The notes beneath the pieces were generated by a model. The model ran no database searches and had not been told where the DNA came from. It saw only the letters and a program-made list of their open reading frames with translations. Shown in pieces: positions 1-11,700 of a stretch of 64,000 nucleotides of DNA; within the stretch, counting starts at the first letter, position 1, and every line of letters begins with the position of its first letter. The translations under genes and the position numbers were made by a program. The DNA comes from Lobosporangium transversale (lineage: Eukaryota > Mortierellomycota > Mortierellomycetes > Mortierellales > Mortierellaceae): assembly GCF_002105155.1 (NCBI RefSeq), contig NW_019028996.1:480001-544000 (forward strand). Reading direction: 5' to 3'.

Positions 1-316
1 AGATAAAAAAAAAAAAAAAAAAAGAATGACGATGAAACTGGTGGAGACTCTCTTCTTTTTTTATGCGCAGATTCAATTCTCAATTTTATCAGGAAAAAAA
101 AAAAAAAGGGCGCTTTTTGTTGCTTTTTTGTGTCCTTTTGATTTGTGTCTGAAAAAGATCAAAGGGTTGGTCGGATATTAAGCAATGTAAACACACAAGA
201 ACAAGAACAAGAACAAGAACAAGTGGAGTAAGAAGAAAAGTAAGAAAGAGGAAAAGAAAAAGAAGAAGAAAAAAAAAAAAAAAAAAAAAAAAAAGGAGGA
301 GAGGAAGATGAAGCAC

Positions 317-347
<31 letters not shown>

Positions 348-1894
348 ATTGACCCATTGCAGCAGAAGGTTAGGTGGGATGGACTGGTAAGAGTTGATCG
401 TATCTAACGCACATGTATCCAATAGCACAAAACCTACACACGACTCTCTCTACAATGTAAAACCATAATCACATCCAGTCTATGCCATGAATGCACTGGT
501 TCATTGGTTAGTGTGTGGTGTGGCTATAGAAAATGTCTTGCCCAATGGCTACCAATATCTCCAATCTCTCACACTTAACTTACTTTACTTGGCAGTGGAA
601 GGGCAGAGTGAGAGGGTATAACGAGGTGAATTAAGCATCACGTGATTTCTATTTTTAACCCACAGTCTCTTGCTCACTCCACAATCCAAATCCTATTTGC
701 AGCCGTATGATATAAAAATGATAATTATAATAATCAAAGACTAGCCATCCAGGCTAAAAATAAATCACTTCACACTCACACTCTATTCTAATGGCCATCT
801 GACTGACAGACACTGACAATGGTTTTACCTTTTTAGAGGCGGGGTAAAGAAAGAGGCGAAATACAACTCAGCTACGGAACAGGTCGATACACCATAGCAG
901 ATATTGATAATAGATATTGAGTATTGGATATTCTCCCCCCTCCTTCCCTCTCCTTCCCCCTCTCACTCCTTGTCCACACAACATGATTACGGAAGGAGGG
1001 ATTGCAATATCACGTCTTTATTTTTTTTTTATTTTTTTTTTGAACATTGATTTTGTGGCTTTAGTGTTTTCTGAATTCAGTTACATCCGTCTGTGCAAAC
1101 GATCTAGTGATTATCTGTGTATCTCAACAGACACCCGATTTGTTTGTTATTGATGGACATGAGGGAAAAGAATATCCCGAACAATAGATCGCTCAGTAGC
1201 AGCAATCCGCATGCACTAAAAGTCCCAACATACATCTGAGATATACACCAAAGGCTCTCTGGCCTTTGGATTCAGGGGGTGAGTGTAGGAAAATCGGGCT
1301 GGTGCTAGGGTGTTGGATGTTGGGAGAGCAAGATGTGTACATGTATATATATACCTGTGCATGTATTGCGGATCTGCTGAAACGCTCCTTCAACAAAAAT
1401 GAGCCCTTTTTTCATTTTTTTTTTTTTTTTTTTTTTTTTTCAACCAGTTCAGTGGGATATATACATAAGCTTTCCCATTGATTTTTTGGAGCACATTCCA
1501 TTTTACGGGAAGGTAAAAAGTCAAACCTTCTTCTACCCCTATCCCTATCCTATCCCTATCCCTTCCTCCATCCCTTTGCCTCTCCACAATGCTCAATGCT
1601 ACCACTCAAGAGATATGAAATACACATTAGTTGAGCCCAAGGATGTCCCGAGCAAAATCTTCTTTTACTTTCATTTCATTAGTCTATATCTTTCTCTTAC
1701 TCCTCTCGTAATACCATTGCATCAAAAAGAAAACGTGTTTGTTAATCAAACATTTTTTATTTTCTAGTGAAATTTGTATATACAGCTGTGATCGTTTGTC
1801 TATGTTACAATTCAGGTCTCGTGTCCTACTTCTACGGAGATAATTTAGCTAAGGATACGTGATTTGTATAAGAGTTTTTTTTTTTTTTTTTTTT
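1..1894. other. Intergenic, no gene seen
   Basis: I find no supportable coding region here. The stretch holds A/T homopolymers (A tracts around 271-294 and 319-341, T tracts around 1417-1440 and 1876-1896), an (AAGAAC)n hexamer array at 195-229 and a short CCCTAT-type repeat near 1534-1562. The open frames are poly-Phe or poly-Lys translations of these tracts or lack ATG starts. The right end is the 3' flank of the BAG-domain gene. Confidence 0.6.
195..229. repeat. (AAGAAC)n microsatellite
   Basis: About five to six head-to-tail copies of an AAGAAC hexamer, followed by a purine-rich GAAAAG stretch and A tracts. It is a simple repeat with no visible function. Confidence 0.8.
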
Positions 1895-3118
1895 TTATGG
1901 GTTCCATGCACTGGTCTTAGTCCGACGCTTAAAGTCATCCACCTTGAGCAATAACTGTTCAGCTCGAGCAATCAGTCCTTTACGTCTCTGTCGAATAGAC
2001 GGTTCACCTCCACTCTCGACAGCGTCAATCTTGAGCATGGCTTTGGTTAAATTCTCTTCTGTCAATAAAACACGTTTGCTGTTCGAGATTTCGCCCGACA
2101 GGATTTGATCCAGCTCCTTGGATAGTTCCTCTAGATTGGCCTCAATCTGGTCAAGCTCGGCTAGACTCTTCTGCTGAAGCTCACGACCAGGCAAGACCAG
2201 ATCATCATCAGAGGTGCTTCCAGTTGTCTGTTGCTCATAACCGTCGCTTTCTCCGGACGAGGATAGCGCAGGAGCTTGACGTTCAGGATGTGAGGTTGTT
2301 TGGTGGGCAGCTGTAGCAGACGGATTCGAATGCTGTGGCTTAGTCGGTCTTTGCACAGGAACCGAAGTTTTGACTGATGATGATTCCTGAATATCATTAT
2401 CACTAAAAGTAGCGTCTTGTGAGACCATCTCATCATCACCCTCTTCAGATGCAGCAGCAGCTATTGCTGGGTCGTTTGATGAAACTTGTGCGGATGTAGC
2501 TTGATCAGCCTTAGCTTGTTGTGTTTCTTTCCGACGATGACGATGATTACGCTTTTTTGAAGAAGCTTGAGTAGGACGCCATTGAGGATGTTCCTGCTGT
2601 GGACGGTGTTGATGCTGTTGATAATGGTGTATGCCATGGGGTTGGCGATTGTTTACGGTTTGATATGGAGCTTGATATGCTTCCTCTGGATAATTGCGTT
2701 GCTGCCTTCTTTGTTGTTGAGGTTGCTGCTGGTGCTGTCTTCTTTGAGTAACTCCTCGGAGTGGACCTTTATGTTGAGGCGCATACTCTTCTTGCTCCTC
2801 TACATCGTCATCATCGTCGTCATCATCGTTATCATCATCATCATCGTCATGTTCGTTTTTATCATAGTGCTGCTGTTGTTGCTGCCGCGAAGGGTGTTGC
2901 TGTTGTTGACGTGACTGTCTCTGCTGGCGAGGCTTAAATGAGTTTGTACTGCCAAGGGTATAGTCGTCATTGTCCAGAAAAGTATTGCTATCCGCCTGAG
3001 AGAAAGGATCAGAAAAGAAGGGATCAGAAAAGGAAGGAAAGAAATCCTGTCGCTCTTGACGCCGCTGTGGTCTTTGGGTGAGACGTGGATCCCGAAAAAA
3101 TGTGGAGAAGGGATCCAT
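1895..3118 (-). CDS. BAG-domain protein A (Hsp70 co-chaperone-like)
   Basis: Single-exon gene of 407 aa from the ATG at 3118. An in-frame TTG 14 codons upstream is not a credible start. The C-terminal block (about residues 320-395) has helices with LTEENLTKAM, KIDAVES and SIRQRRK, typical of a BAG domain, which binds the Hsp70 ATPase domain and releases nucleotide. The N-terminus (MDPFSTFF, repeated SDPF) is followed by Gln/Arg-rich sequence and a nearly pure Asp run at about residues 91-105, so most of the protein is probably disordered. The same C-terminal block occurs in the gene at 13756-15768, so the two are paralogues in one window. A three-unit heat-shock element lies about 190 bp upstream. 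The BAG call rests on motif similarity; a client or specific role cannot be read from sequence. Confidence 0.75.
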   Translation of the reverse strand: MDPFSTFFRDPRLTQRPQRRQERQDFFPSFSDPFFSDPFSQADSNTFLDNDDYTLGSTNSFKPRQQRQSRQQQQHPSRQQQQQHYDKNEHDDDDDDNDDDDDDDDVEEQEEYAPQHKGPLRGVTQRRQHQQQPQQQRRQQRNYPEEAYQAPYQTVNNRQPHGIHHYQQHQHRPQQEHPQWRPTQASSKKRNHRHRRKETQQAKADQATSAQVSSNDPAIAAAASEEGDDEMVSQDATFSDNDIQESSSVKTSVPVQRPTKPQHSNPSATAAHQTTSHPERQAPALSSSGESDGYEQQTTGSTSDDDLVLPGRELQQKSLAELDQIEANLEELSKELDQILSGEISNSKRVLLTEENLTKAMLKIDAVESGGEPSIRQRRKGLIARAEQLLLKVDDFKRRTKTSAWNP

Positions 3119-3576
3119 GTCTTGCAAAAAAAGAAAGAGAAATAAAGCAAAGAGTGGCAAGAAGAGGAATGAGGTTAACTGAGTAGAGATACGATGTTGA
3201 AAAAAAAAAATAAAAAAGAGAAGAAAAAATGTATTTACTCTTTTTATTCATTGACAGAAAGAAAAAAGGAACTATCGCGGTGTCTCTGGTATGCCCTAGA
3301 AAGCCAATGAAAATTCAAGAAGGTGCTCGAAGGGTGTCATAGTCTCATTATTAATTATTGCCACCAAATAAAAAACTGCACAGTGACGCACACCTGATGA
3401 AAAACCAGAAATGTGGAACATGAGCTATGATGCAAAGAAAAAAAAACCCCTCCCACCGATGTATCAATTTTAATATTATTAGTTATGGAGTAGTCTACAT
3501 GTAAAATATGAATGCTTTTGCTTATTTTTTTTTTTTCCTGTATATGTTTTGCGGAGTATGATTATGACGTCCTTCT
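3119..3576. other. Intergenic, promoter of BAG gene A
   Basis: No coding region seen. It holds the heat-shock element and A/T-rich tracts next to the BAG gene, plus the 3' flank of the membrane protein gene to the right. Confidence 0.6.
3309..3321 (-). promoter_or_regulatory. Heat-shock element upstream of BAG gene A
   Basis: The sequence reads GAA-aa-TTC-aa-GAA, a perfect three-unit alternating nGAAn array, the consensus for Hsf1. It lies about 190 bp upstream of the ATG at 3118. A matching element precedes the second BAG gene. Function is inferred from the consensus and the Hsp70-related product. Confidence 0.6.
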
Positions 3577-4845
3577 TCAAGTGGTGTTGTTGGGTTTAAG
3601 AGTTCCAGTATGAACCTGGCCTGGAAGAAGATGGATCGGCTCTGATTCAGCGGCCGGTACTATTTGATCGTGAGAAGTACTAGCAGGGACAGAGCGAGTA
3701 GGAGCGGTAGGGTTTTGGGTATTTTCTATAGACTTCGTCATTGGCTCAGATCTATTAATGCCAGAACTTCCTGGGAGCGCTCGGATACCCTGATTATAAC
3801 GTGCTGTGTTGAATGACTCACTTTGTGGGACTGAAGCTGAAGTTGAAGATGGAGGGATCTCTGTCAGAACTGAGGTCATTGGCGTCGCTACATATGCCTG
3901 TTCATTGGCCATAGCCTCCTTTTCTACATCCTCTGCAGCTTTCCGTTGCCTGCGTTTCTCCTCCCGTCGTTGGATATGGTCCCTGACATCAGGTCCATCG
4001 CCCCATGGATGTGTCAGGTCTCGGAGATGTCCCTTTTCTTCAACATATCGATCCAGGACGTATGTCCAAATATACCAGTTTCCGCCCCCGACATAAAATG
4101 CAACCAAGATATCGACCGTATAATGAGCGCGATTAGCTATGACAATAATAGCGGAACCAATACAGAGGGCCCAGACAAAGATCAAACAGATCCAAGCCAG
4201 CCATCGATATCGATGAGGGAAGCGGTGATAGCCATGACTGGTCCAAACAAGAGCAGAGATCACAAAAATGACGGTGTGCCCGCTGAACATGCAATCGCCA
4301 CATCGGTGGAGCGTGAAAGTGGTAAAGAATTGGCCGACAGAGTGAATACATCCATCACGCGGATCTGGGAAGGAGGTGATGGCGACTGTAGTAATACGCA
4401 TGAGATTGCAGAGCGCCCATGTCAACAGTACCTTGCAGAGAAGGTATAATGGACGATAATGTGTCAAGACCAATAGCACAGTTGGGACAAACATGACAGC
4501 ATCTGCTAAATCTGTTAGCCAAAGTAGTTTGATTGAAGGGATCACTTCAAAGAGTCGGTCCGATAATTTGGGTGTTGTTGTGTTGTCTGGCGAGAGATAC
4601 GAAGCAACGTTTGCCATGACATTCTATCCAAGACAAAGAGAAAGAACAAAGCGGTTAAGTGACCATGCTCTGCAGAGGACAAGAAGAGGAAAGACGAAAG
4701 CGCAGAATTCTGCGGTTTGAATTACCATAAAATACAAGGTAAGGCCAAAGATGACGATGACTAACACGGTGACCCCAATACTTTTTTTAGTGAGCTTATA
4801 TCGCCGGAAGAAGGCACGTTTAAATCGCTCCCATTTGGTCGCCAT
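3577..4845 (-). CDS. Sphingomyelin synthase-related (PAP2_C) membrane protein
   Basis: Two exons (4845-4726 and 4623-3577) around a 102-bp GT-AG intron give 388 aa; the intron has an in-frame stop. Several hydrophobic segments occupy about residues 23-235. Both hallmark motifs of the sphingomyelin/ceramide-phosphorylethanolamine synthase family are present: CGDCMFSGHT with its His, and HYTVDILVAFY with the second His and the Asp, so the His-His-Asp triad is intact. Such enzymes move a phospho-head group to ceramide in the Golgi or plasma membrane. The cytosolic tail (about residues 250-388) is basic, then Ser/Thr/Pro-rich. Fungi normally use AUR1-type IPC synthase, so the product made here is uncertain. 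Family call strong, substrate unknown. Confidence 0.85.
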
Positions 4846-7589
4846 GGCTCAGTATCCTATTCTGTAATGTAACAAGAGGGGTGGAAAGGTTTTTTTTGCC
4901 AGATAGGCTGGTGGAAATTGAGTATGCAGATGGAGGAGAAGAAATAGTAAAAGTTTGTTTGCCAGTGCTCGCTTTTTATACTAGGTACCTCTTTAGGACA
5001 GGAACAGCATGCATGATGCCATGTCATGGATGTATTTGTTGTAAATAAATAATAAGGTCAGAGAGGACCGGAATTGGTCATATTGATGGACTGACCGATC
5101 AAAGGCATTGTCAATCTTCTGCTTACATCTGAAGGGCAGCAGATGGTGAAGAGCACCCAGGTTGGAAGCAGATAATGGGTATTAGTGGGGTATACCCCAT
5201 GTCTTCATAGGCTTGTCACCATGATGACTGTCACCCTATTAAAAGAAGACCGCCAACAATTAAAAAAAAAAATGTCGTCATTTAATCGTGTTAATTGCAA
5301 TGCAAGGCAGCCGTTAAACAAACAATGTTAGGCTGTGGGCAGAGGGAGAAAAGAGTGCAAGGCAAGAAAGAGAGCTTTTATATTCTTTTGTCTGATGCTG
5401 ACTTCTGGGCTGGACTAGGCAATTCATATAGCACGTGTCCATGTTCCGAATTCCCCTTCTCTTTTCTCACGGAGAACATGCAAGCACATATAAACTTTTA
5501 TTAGGTATACATACAAGGCTCCACACCTATGCACACACGGAGAGAGGTCACTATCTGCCCTTAAACTACTACAAACCTCTGCCAGCTTGGCTTGTAGGCG
5601 TGGAAATAAGGACGGACTCATGAGTGAATATCCTAACAACATTTGCTTTCTCACCCACAGGATCCACAAATGTGACGATAATTATCATGGTAAAGTTCTT
5701 TGAAGAGTAAACGACATGCAAAATAAACCTATAATCCATTGTTAATGGTCTTGAGATACATCTGTTAATGTGCAATACTACGAAGTCCATTGCACGCCTA
5801 GCGCGACTGAGGTGGGTGAAATCAGCAGTACCGAAAATGATATTGATAGTCATGGTGGTAGAGACGATGACATTTTGACCCGTAGAATATTGTGGTCGAG
5901 CTGGACTACTAAACTGATTGCTGGAGGAATATAAAAATGAAGTGGAGTTGAAAGAAGAGAGCTTTTACGAAGAAACGTCGTCAAAGTGCAGGCTAGCGTG
6001 ACCACCGTTATTGGATCATTCCAATATCGTTTGTTTACTATTTTGGCTGTCGAGTGCTGAATGGAGTTAAGAAATGTAAGTTGGTATTTAACGTTGAAAA
6101 ACTTGAAGTTCTGCCAGAAGAGTTCAACCAATAGTGATAGCCTCTTGCCACAAACTTTTGACGAAGATACGTGAGGACACGCCTTTACCAAAGGGAAGTC
6201 CATATTAAGCGATGTCCTAGTATCTGGAAGGAGAAAGGATTTTTTTAAAATAATAAGGGACGTTCTTAAAAGATTAGAACCGAATGTTTAAATAAGGACC
6301 CAAAGGGTCTGTGCTTTATCATCAAGGTGCTCTATCGCCCAGTGGACTCTGCTTGCGAACACAACAGTCCATTTGGAAACCAACCGCAGAGTAGATTGCA
6401 AGCATAACTCGTTGCTATGCAAGGGTCATTAATGTGGGCATACCGGGTATTAGACTAAGCGTAAATTTACCAACAGATCAATAGACCTTTAGTGGGCCTA
6501 GTTCTCTCTGCTATAAGCGGTGCATGATGGTTTTTGCTGTTGCTATTTTCTTCCCCTTTAGTGTCATTTCCGTTTAAAACGGGGTATGCTCACTACCGTT
6601 GCGTGCCACACAAATTGTTCCTCTATTAATCAATCGCCAAGACACATAAGCGATAGTTGAGCGCTGAAGTAGACGTACATCAGATTTGTATTATATTTCA
6701 ATTGGTTGATGGGCATTTACCCATCAATGATAGCAATAGACAAGGTGAGCAGCAATGATAATTCGTGATATTCGGTGGCCATTACGCGTATTCAGTATTA
6801 TAGATCTCATTTGACTCCTTACTGAATGCGTTTACCTCTAAATTTGAGTTACCTCCGTTTAATCAATTATTAAAGGACCATCTAAGCTTGAGACACTTTA
6901 GACATTGCCTTTTTGCCCCCCCCCCCGCCTTCAAGAAATGGAAAGACGAAGAAAAAAAGAGAAAAAATAATATCGAAATTGAATGAAGCTGCGTGTTGGG
7001 GAAGATGCTCCATCTGTACACTTTAGCCAATTGTAGCTTCCGAATTGCCTGATTGACCATGTCTCGTATTTTCTTCATTGGAGAAATCCTCAGAATGTGG
7101 GGTGAAGAGAGCGAGCAACTTATGAGAGAAGTTCCAAAAGCTCGCAGCCACTATGGATCTATAGGCTGGTTTTTTCATAGGGCGGAAAATAATAGTAAGA
7201 TATAGATCATAGCGGAAGCGAAAGAAAAAAAAAAGCCTCTAGAATCCCGTCTGAGAAGGAGGCGTAGGCTTCTAGCACCTGGATAGGGGACCTGATATTT
7301 AAGCTGAGGCCCCTGGCGACTACGCCCAACGCTGCCAACCAGAATAAGCAGCCTGGAACATTTTCTAGCCATTACTAGAGCATTTCTGCGCTTCTAATGC
7401 ATGGAAGGGAATTGTTGTCTTGCTCCACGAGCTGGAACTCCGCTCAACTGAAGAGATATCCTTACCACTTTCTCGCCATCGGTGCATAATTTCATTCAGG
7501 CCAATTCCGAACTTGTGGAGTCGATCAAGAACCACAAGCAATTTGAATTGGTCGGCTCTGTTCACCCGTAACACATGAAGGTGCAATGA

Positions 7590-7627
<38 letters not shown>

Positions 7628-8767
7628 CCCGAGAAAAATACTCTCTTATTGATACGGTATACGCGATATCGCTCGCACTCGTTTCAAGATTCAAGGCCTA
7701 ACAGGTGACGAATTAAAATTCAACATTTTTCCATAAAGCAGTTTACGTCGAGGTGAAAGTGTTGCTGGTCTGCAGGATTTGTCAGTTAAGGTAGTGTGCT
7801 CAAACAGAAAGACGTTGAAAAGGCTAATTAGGTAATAATTTGTGTAAAGGAGAATTGATCGTTTGAGGAGCTCGATCGTGGACAATTGACAGCTAAAACA
7901 GTGGATCACAAGAGAACAAGAGGGGCAAGAAGAGAGGATCGCTTCAGGGATCGATTCTGGAGACTAATCAGCCAAGACATCTTTACCTGCTTGCATGTTT
8001 CAATATGTCATCTTCAGCTAGTTCATTAAAGCAGTAAACATGACTGGCCCTTGTATCAGTTACTGTCCATGCCCCAGACATTCCAACTGCGTTTTTCCCC
8101 CTTCTATCGATGCCCACATGCCGTGCACATGCACACTCAAACACACAGCCTCTCCCCCCTCTCAAACATTCGTAGTTGGCTCTTACTAAAACTGATTAAG
8201 TTAATGTTTATTTTATTTTATTTTATTTGTTTTCCTGAATGGCTTCATTTCAATTCTCAATTCATTCATTCTACATTCACATTCGCACCTGTGGAGGGGG
8301 AGTTTTTTTTATCTTTTTCCATTTCATTGTCTGTCTGTGTCTGTGCTTCTCTGTCTACCAAGGAATGGTTGCAAAGGCCAATTAATTATCAGACTTTGTA
8401 CATGTACCTTTTTTTTTATCCTTTGCAAAAAAAAAAAAACCCCCCATCGGAGTACTCTTTTCTTTTCCATCTTTTCTTTTTTTTTTATTGTTCCACAACA
8501 TTTCGACCTAACAGTTCTCTGATCAGCTCCTTTCTCTCTCTCCTTCTCACTTGCACACTTACTCCCTCTCTTTTATATATACCTTGCTCAATCCTTGTTA
8601 TTAGTCTCTCCCTCCTCTTTCTCTTTTTATTCAGTATCGATTAGCACTTTCCGATAATCAACCTTTCACCTTCCTGGTTCCGTTGATCCATTAACCCCTG
8701 TTCTAATCCGCCCTGCATATGACCTTACCGGTTCCGAAGGGAGATCAAAAGGTGGTATCAATCAATT
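4846..8767. other. Long intergenic stretch, no supported gene
   Basis: About 3.9 kb without a gene I can defend. Open frames at 5424-6203 and 6863-7909 are short, resemble nothing and do not join at phase-compatible splice sites. A fragment at about 7380-7585 (-) reads like coding sequence for some 60 codons but is flanked by stops and a T36 tract. An 8-bp inverted repeat (TTGATGGG, 6-bp loop) lies at 6706-6727. The last 600 bp are strongly C/T-rich on the plus strand, a typical core promoter style in this window, and lead into the SPX-EXS gene. Confidence 0.55.
7592..7627. repeat. T36 homopolymer
   Basis: An uninterrupted run of about 36 T, the longest mononucleotide tract I counted. It lies in a region without a recognised gene. 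Confidence 0.85.
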
Positions 8768-11700
8768 ATGAAGTTTGCAAAATATCTGCAGCAAGAGATT
8801 GTTCCTGAATGGCGCAAGGCCTATCTCAACTACAAACAAGGCAAGAAGCACCTTAAGGCAATCGAGTCCGCCATCAAAAAACTCGAGACTGCTTCTTCAT
8901 CAGGACGTTATCAACGACAGTTTAATAATGATGACACCCAAACACAAGGACCAGCAGACTTGGTATCTTCGTCATTTAATTCTACACTTGCGCCTCCCAC
9001 AGGAACCACACCCATTATCTCACAGAGTCGGGGAAATATCAAAAGTTATGACGCCATCGCAATCCCTACACATTCCTCTTTCCCAGCTTCACGAGGTGCT
9101 GGCCCCTTAGCCCGTTCATTGTCAATGCTGTCAACAGCGCTGAGGCCTTCCGGTGAGGATGGAAATGAAGGGAATACTCAGACTTCTGAAGGCAACTCTA
9201 CTGGACAGAATATGCTGTCAGTCCTAAGCAACACTTCACGACCGAGTAGACCAACTCGGTCGTTCAGTTCGCCAGCTCTTAAAACCATGATTTGTAGATT
9301 CTCATCAGCAGACACTACAGAGCGTCCCAGAAGAGGCCCAAGAGTTGTTCTTGGTAAATGAAATGTCTCTGCAAAAGAGACTTTACTTTGCCACATGTGT
9401 CAGATTTAGGATTGGTTCATGTCTCAAATCATTTAATTTAACCTGCAACCTTTTCCTTATTGCACCTTAAACGGATCACTTACTTTAGGGGAGGGTGAGA
9501 CGCTCGACAGTGTTATGGATCAGCTCCTTGAAGAAGAAGTACGGTTTTTTAAATTCTTGGATGAACAGCTCAAGATGGTTGACGAGTTTTACCGAGGTAT
9601 TGGCTAATGCCTTTGTTTTTTTTTTTTTTTTCCTGACTGATCGCTTGAATGTACGCACAAACAAATCTATCCTGGAGGGAGCTCGGCTGACATGACTTCC
9701 TATTATTATTGACTTATTGGCTTTTTTTTGGCTAACGTTCGGCCTTTCGCATAGAGAAGGAGCTCGAAGCTGCAACTAAATTCAAAGTTCTGAAGCAGCA
9801 ACTTTTTATCGCTGATGAATGGAAACGTCGTAATGACCACAAAACGGTAAGTTTCTATATATATATATATTAAATAAAAAATAAAGATAAAAAAATAAAA
9901 AAAATAAAAAAGAATCAATAATAACAAAAAAAAAATTGTCACCCTGCGCATGATTTTCCTTACTAGACAAAGATCGGGGCTAACGGAGGCTGGTACCAAG
10001 CAGAGTGGACAAAAATGAGAAGAAATATTGGGAGTTTGATGGGTGGGTGGGAAATCGAAGACGTCACACTTGCTCCTAATCTTGTTTCTGCATCAAGCCC
10101 AGATAACCATCAGAATCAAAGGTCCACAGGATATTTGATCGGTTCCAGCATACCTCCAGATCAAAACAACAATCTTCGGCAGCGGCGGCAAGACACAAGG
10201 CAACAATCAGTCGATAATGATGCTAACCTAGCCCAGATGATCCTTGATGACAAAGAGAATCGCCGTCAATATCTTAGCCATAAAGTCGCCAGGACAAGAA
10301 TCAAAGCCGCACTTTATGAATTTCATCGCAGCCTTGAGATGATCAAGAACTACAAGGTATGCTCTTTGAAAGGACATGAAACTGACTATCATTTGTTTAG
10401 TTACAGATTCATCCTCAATCTATATTCCCTAAGCTGATCAGCTGCTTTGTCTATATTGCTCTATGGTATGGTACTTTACTGAATCCTAGGTGCTCAACCA
10501 CACGGGCTTTGTCAAGATTATGAAGAAATATGATAAAACTGCAGGATGGAAGGCTTCCAAGGCTTTCAAGGAAAACAAACTCCGTTGTATGTATTTCATG
10601 AAATCAGATGCCTTAGACGATCTCATTAAGGAAACTGAGGATCTCTTTATCGATAATTTTGAGGGTGGTCGCCGCCGTCGAGGCATGGCTAAGCTGCGGG
10701 TTCCTGATTCCAAAAGCAAGGCAGGTCATCATCCAGGTCTTTTTCATATATTACATTGTTCATCGATTATAGTAACTACCAGCGATGGCGGACACAGACT
10801 AATCAAAATTGGTACTCCCTTGTGGCTATCATATACACTTGTTTTTAGTCCCATCACGCCACTTCTGCAAGAGTAGGTCTTTATTTGGGATTGGCAATAC
10901 CACTTTTCATCCAAGGCCTTCTGTCGGCCTTCTCAGAGGACACCGCAAACAAACTTCCATTCCGAGACGCCTTGATGATAGTTTATGCTGGCATGTTCCT
11001 GCCTATTTTGTTCGGATGCTTGTTTGGTGTTAATATGTGTGTGTGGTCCAAGTTTCGGATTAATTACAAGTTTATTTTCGAATTTGATCCGCGCGACAAC
11101 CTGGATTATCATCAGTTTTTCGAGGTAAAGCATCTTCCATATATTCGCTTGGCTTGGCTTTGACGAGTTCTCAATCCGCTCTGAGAGGGTGGTCGTAATA
11201 TCTGACATTATAACTTACAACGCCTAAAAAAAAAAAAAAAAAAAAAAAAAATAGCTTCCAATGTTTTTTATGCTATTACTCTCCATGGCGATCTTTTGTA
11301 ATTTCGCATGGTCAGTGACGAAACATATAGCCACTGAGTTTTATCCCCTGATTATCATGTGCATTGTAATCACAATGCTGTTTTTCCCCCTCCCAATTGC
11401 TCATTGGAGTGCTCGTCGATGGTTCATACAGAGTATTGGGCGTCTTATTGTCAGTGGATATCATGCAGTCGAATTTCGAGATTTCTTTATTGCAGATGAA
11501 CTTAATTCACTCGCCTACTCAATCGAACAAACCGAGTTCGCTATATGTGCATACGTTCGATACTGGGACAATCTTGGTAAGACATATTTACAGGTCAATA
11601 CTGATGAAAATATCTCTACATCACCTCGAACAAGTATATTGATGATTTTGAATGCCATTATGATCCTCTACGGCTGTTTATTTATTTATTTATTAAACAG

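Noticed and set aside
89-428. Minus-strand frames rich in Phe and Leu
   Set aside because: They are translations of A/T homopolymers and the AAGAAC repeat, without features of a protein.
1534-1562. Telomere-like CCCTAT repeat
   Set aside because: Only about four irregular units inside C/T-rich sequence; not a telomere.
2567-2914. Plus-strand hydrophobic frame inside BAG gene A
   Set aside because: It is the antisense shadow of the Gln/Asp-rich coding sequence.
5424-6203. Two overlapping minus-strand frames of 94 and 117 codons
   Set aside because: No motif, no phase-compatible splice join, and a composition like random translation.
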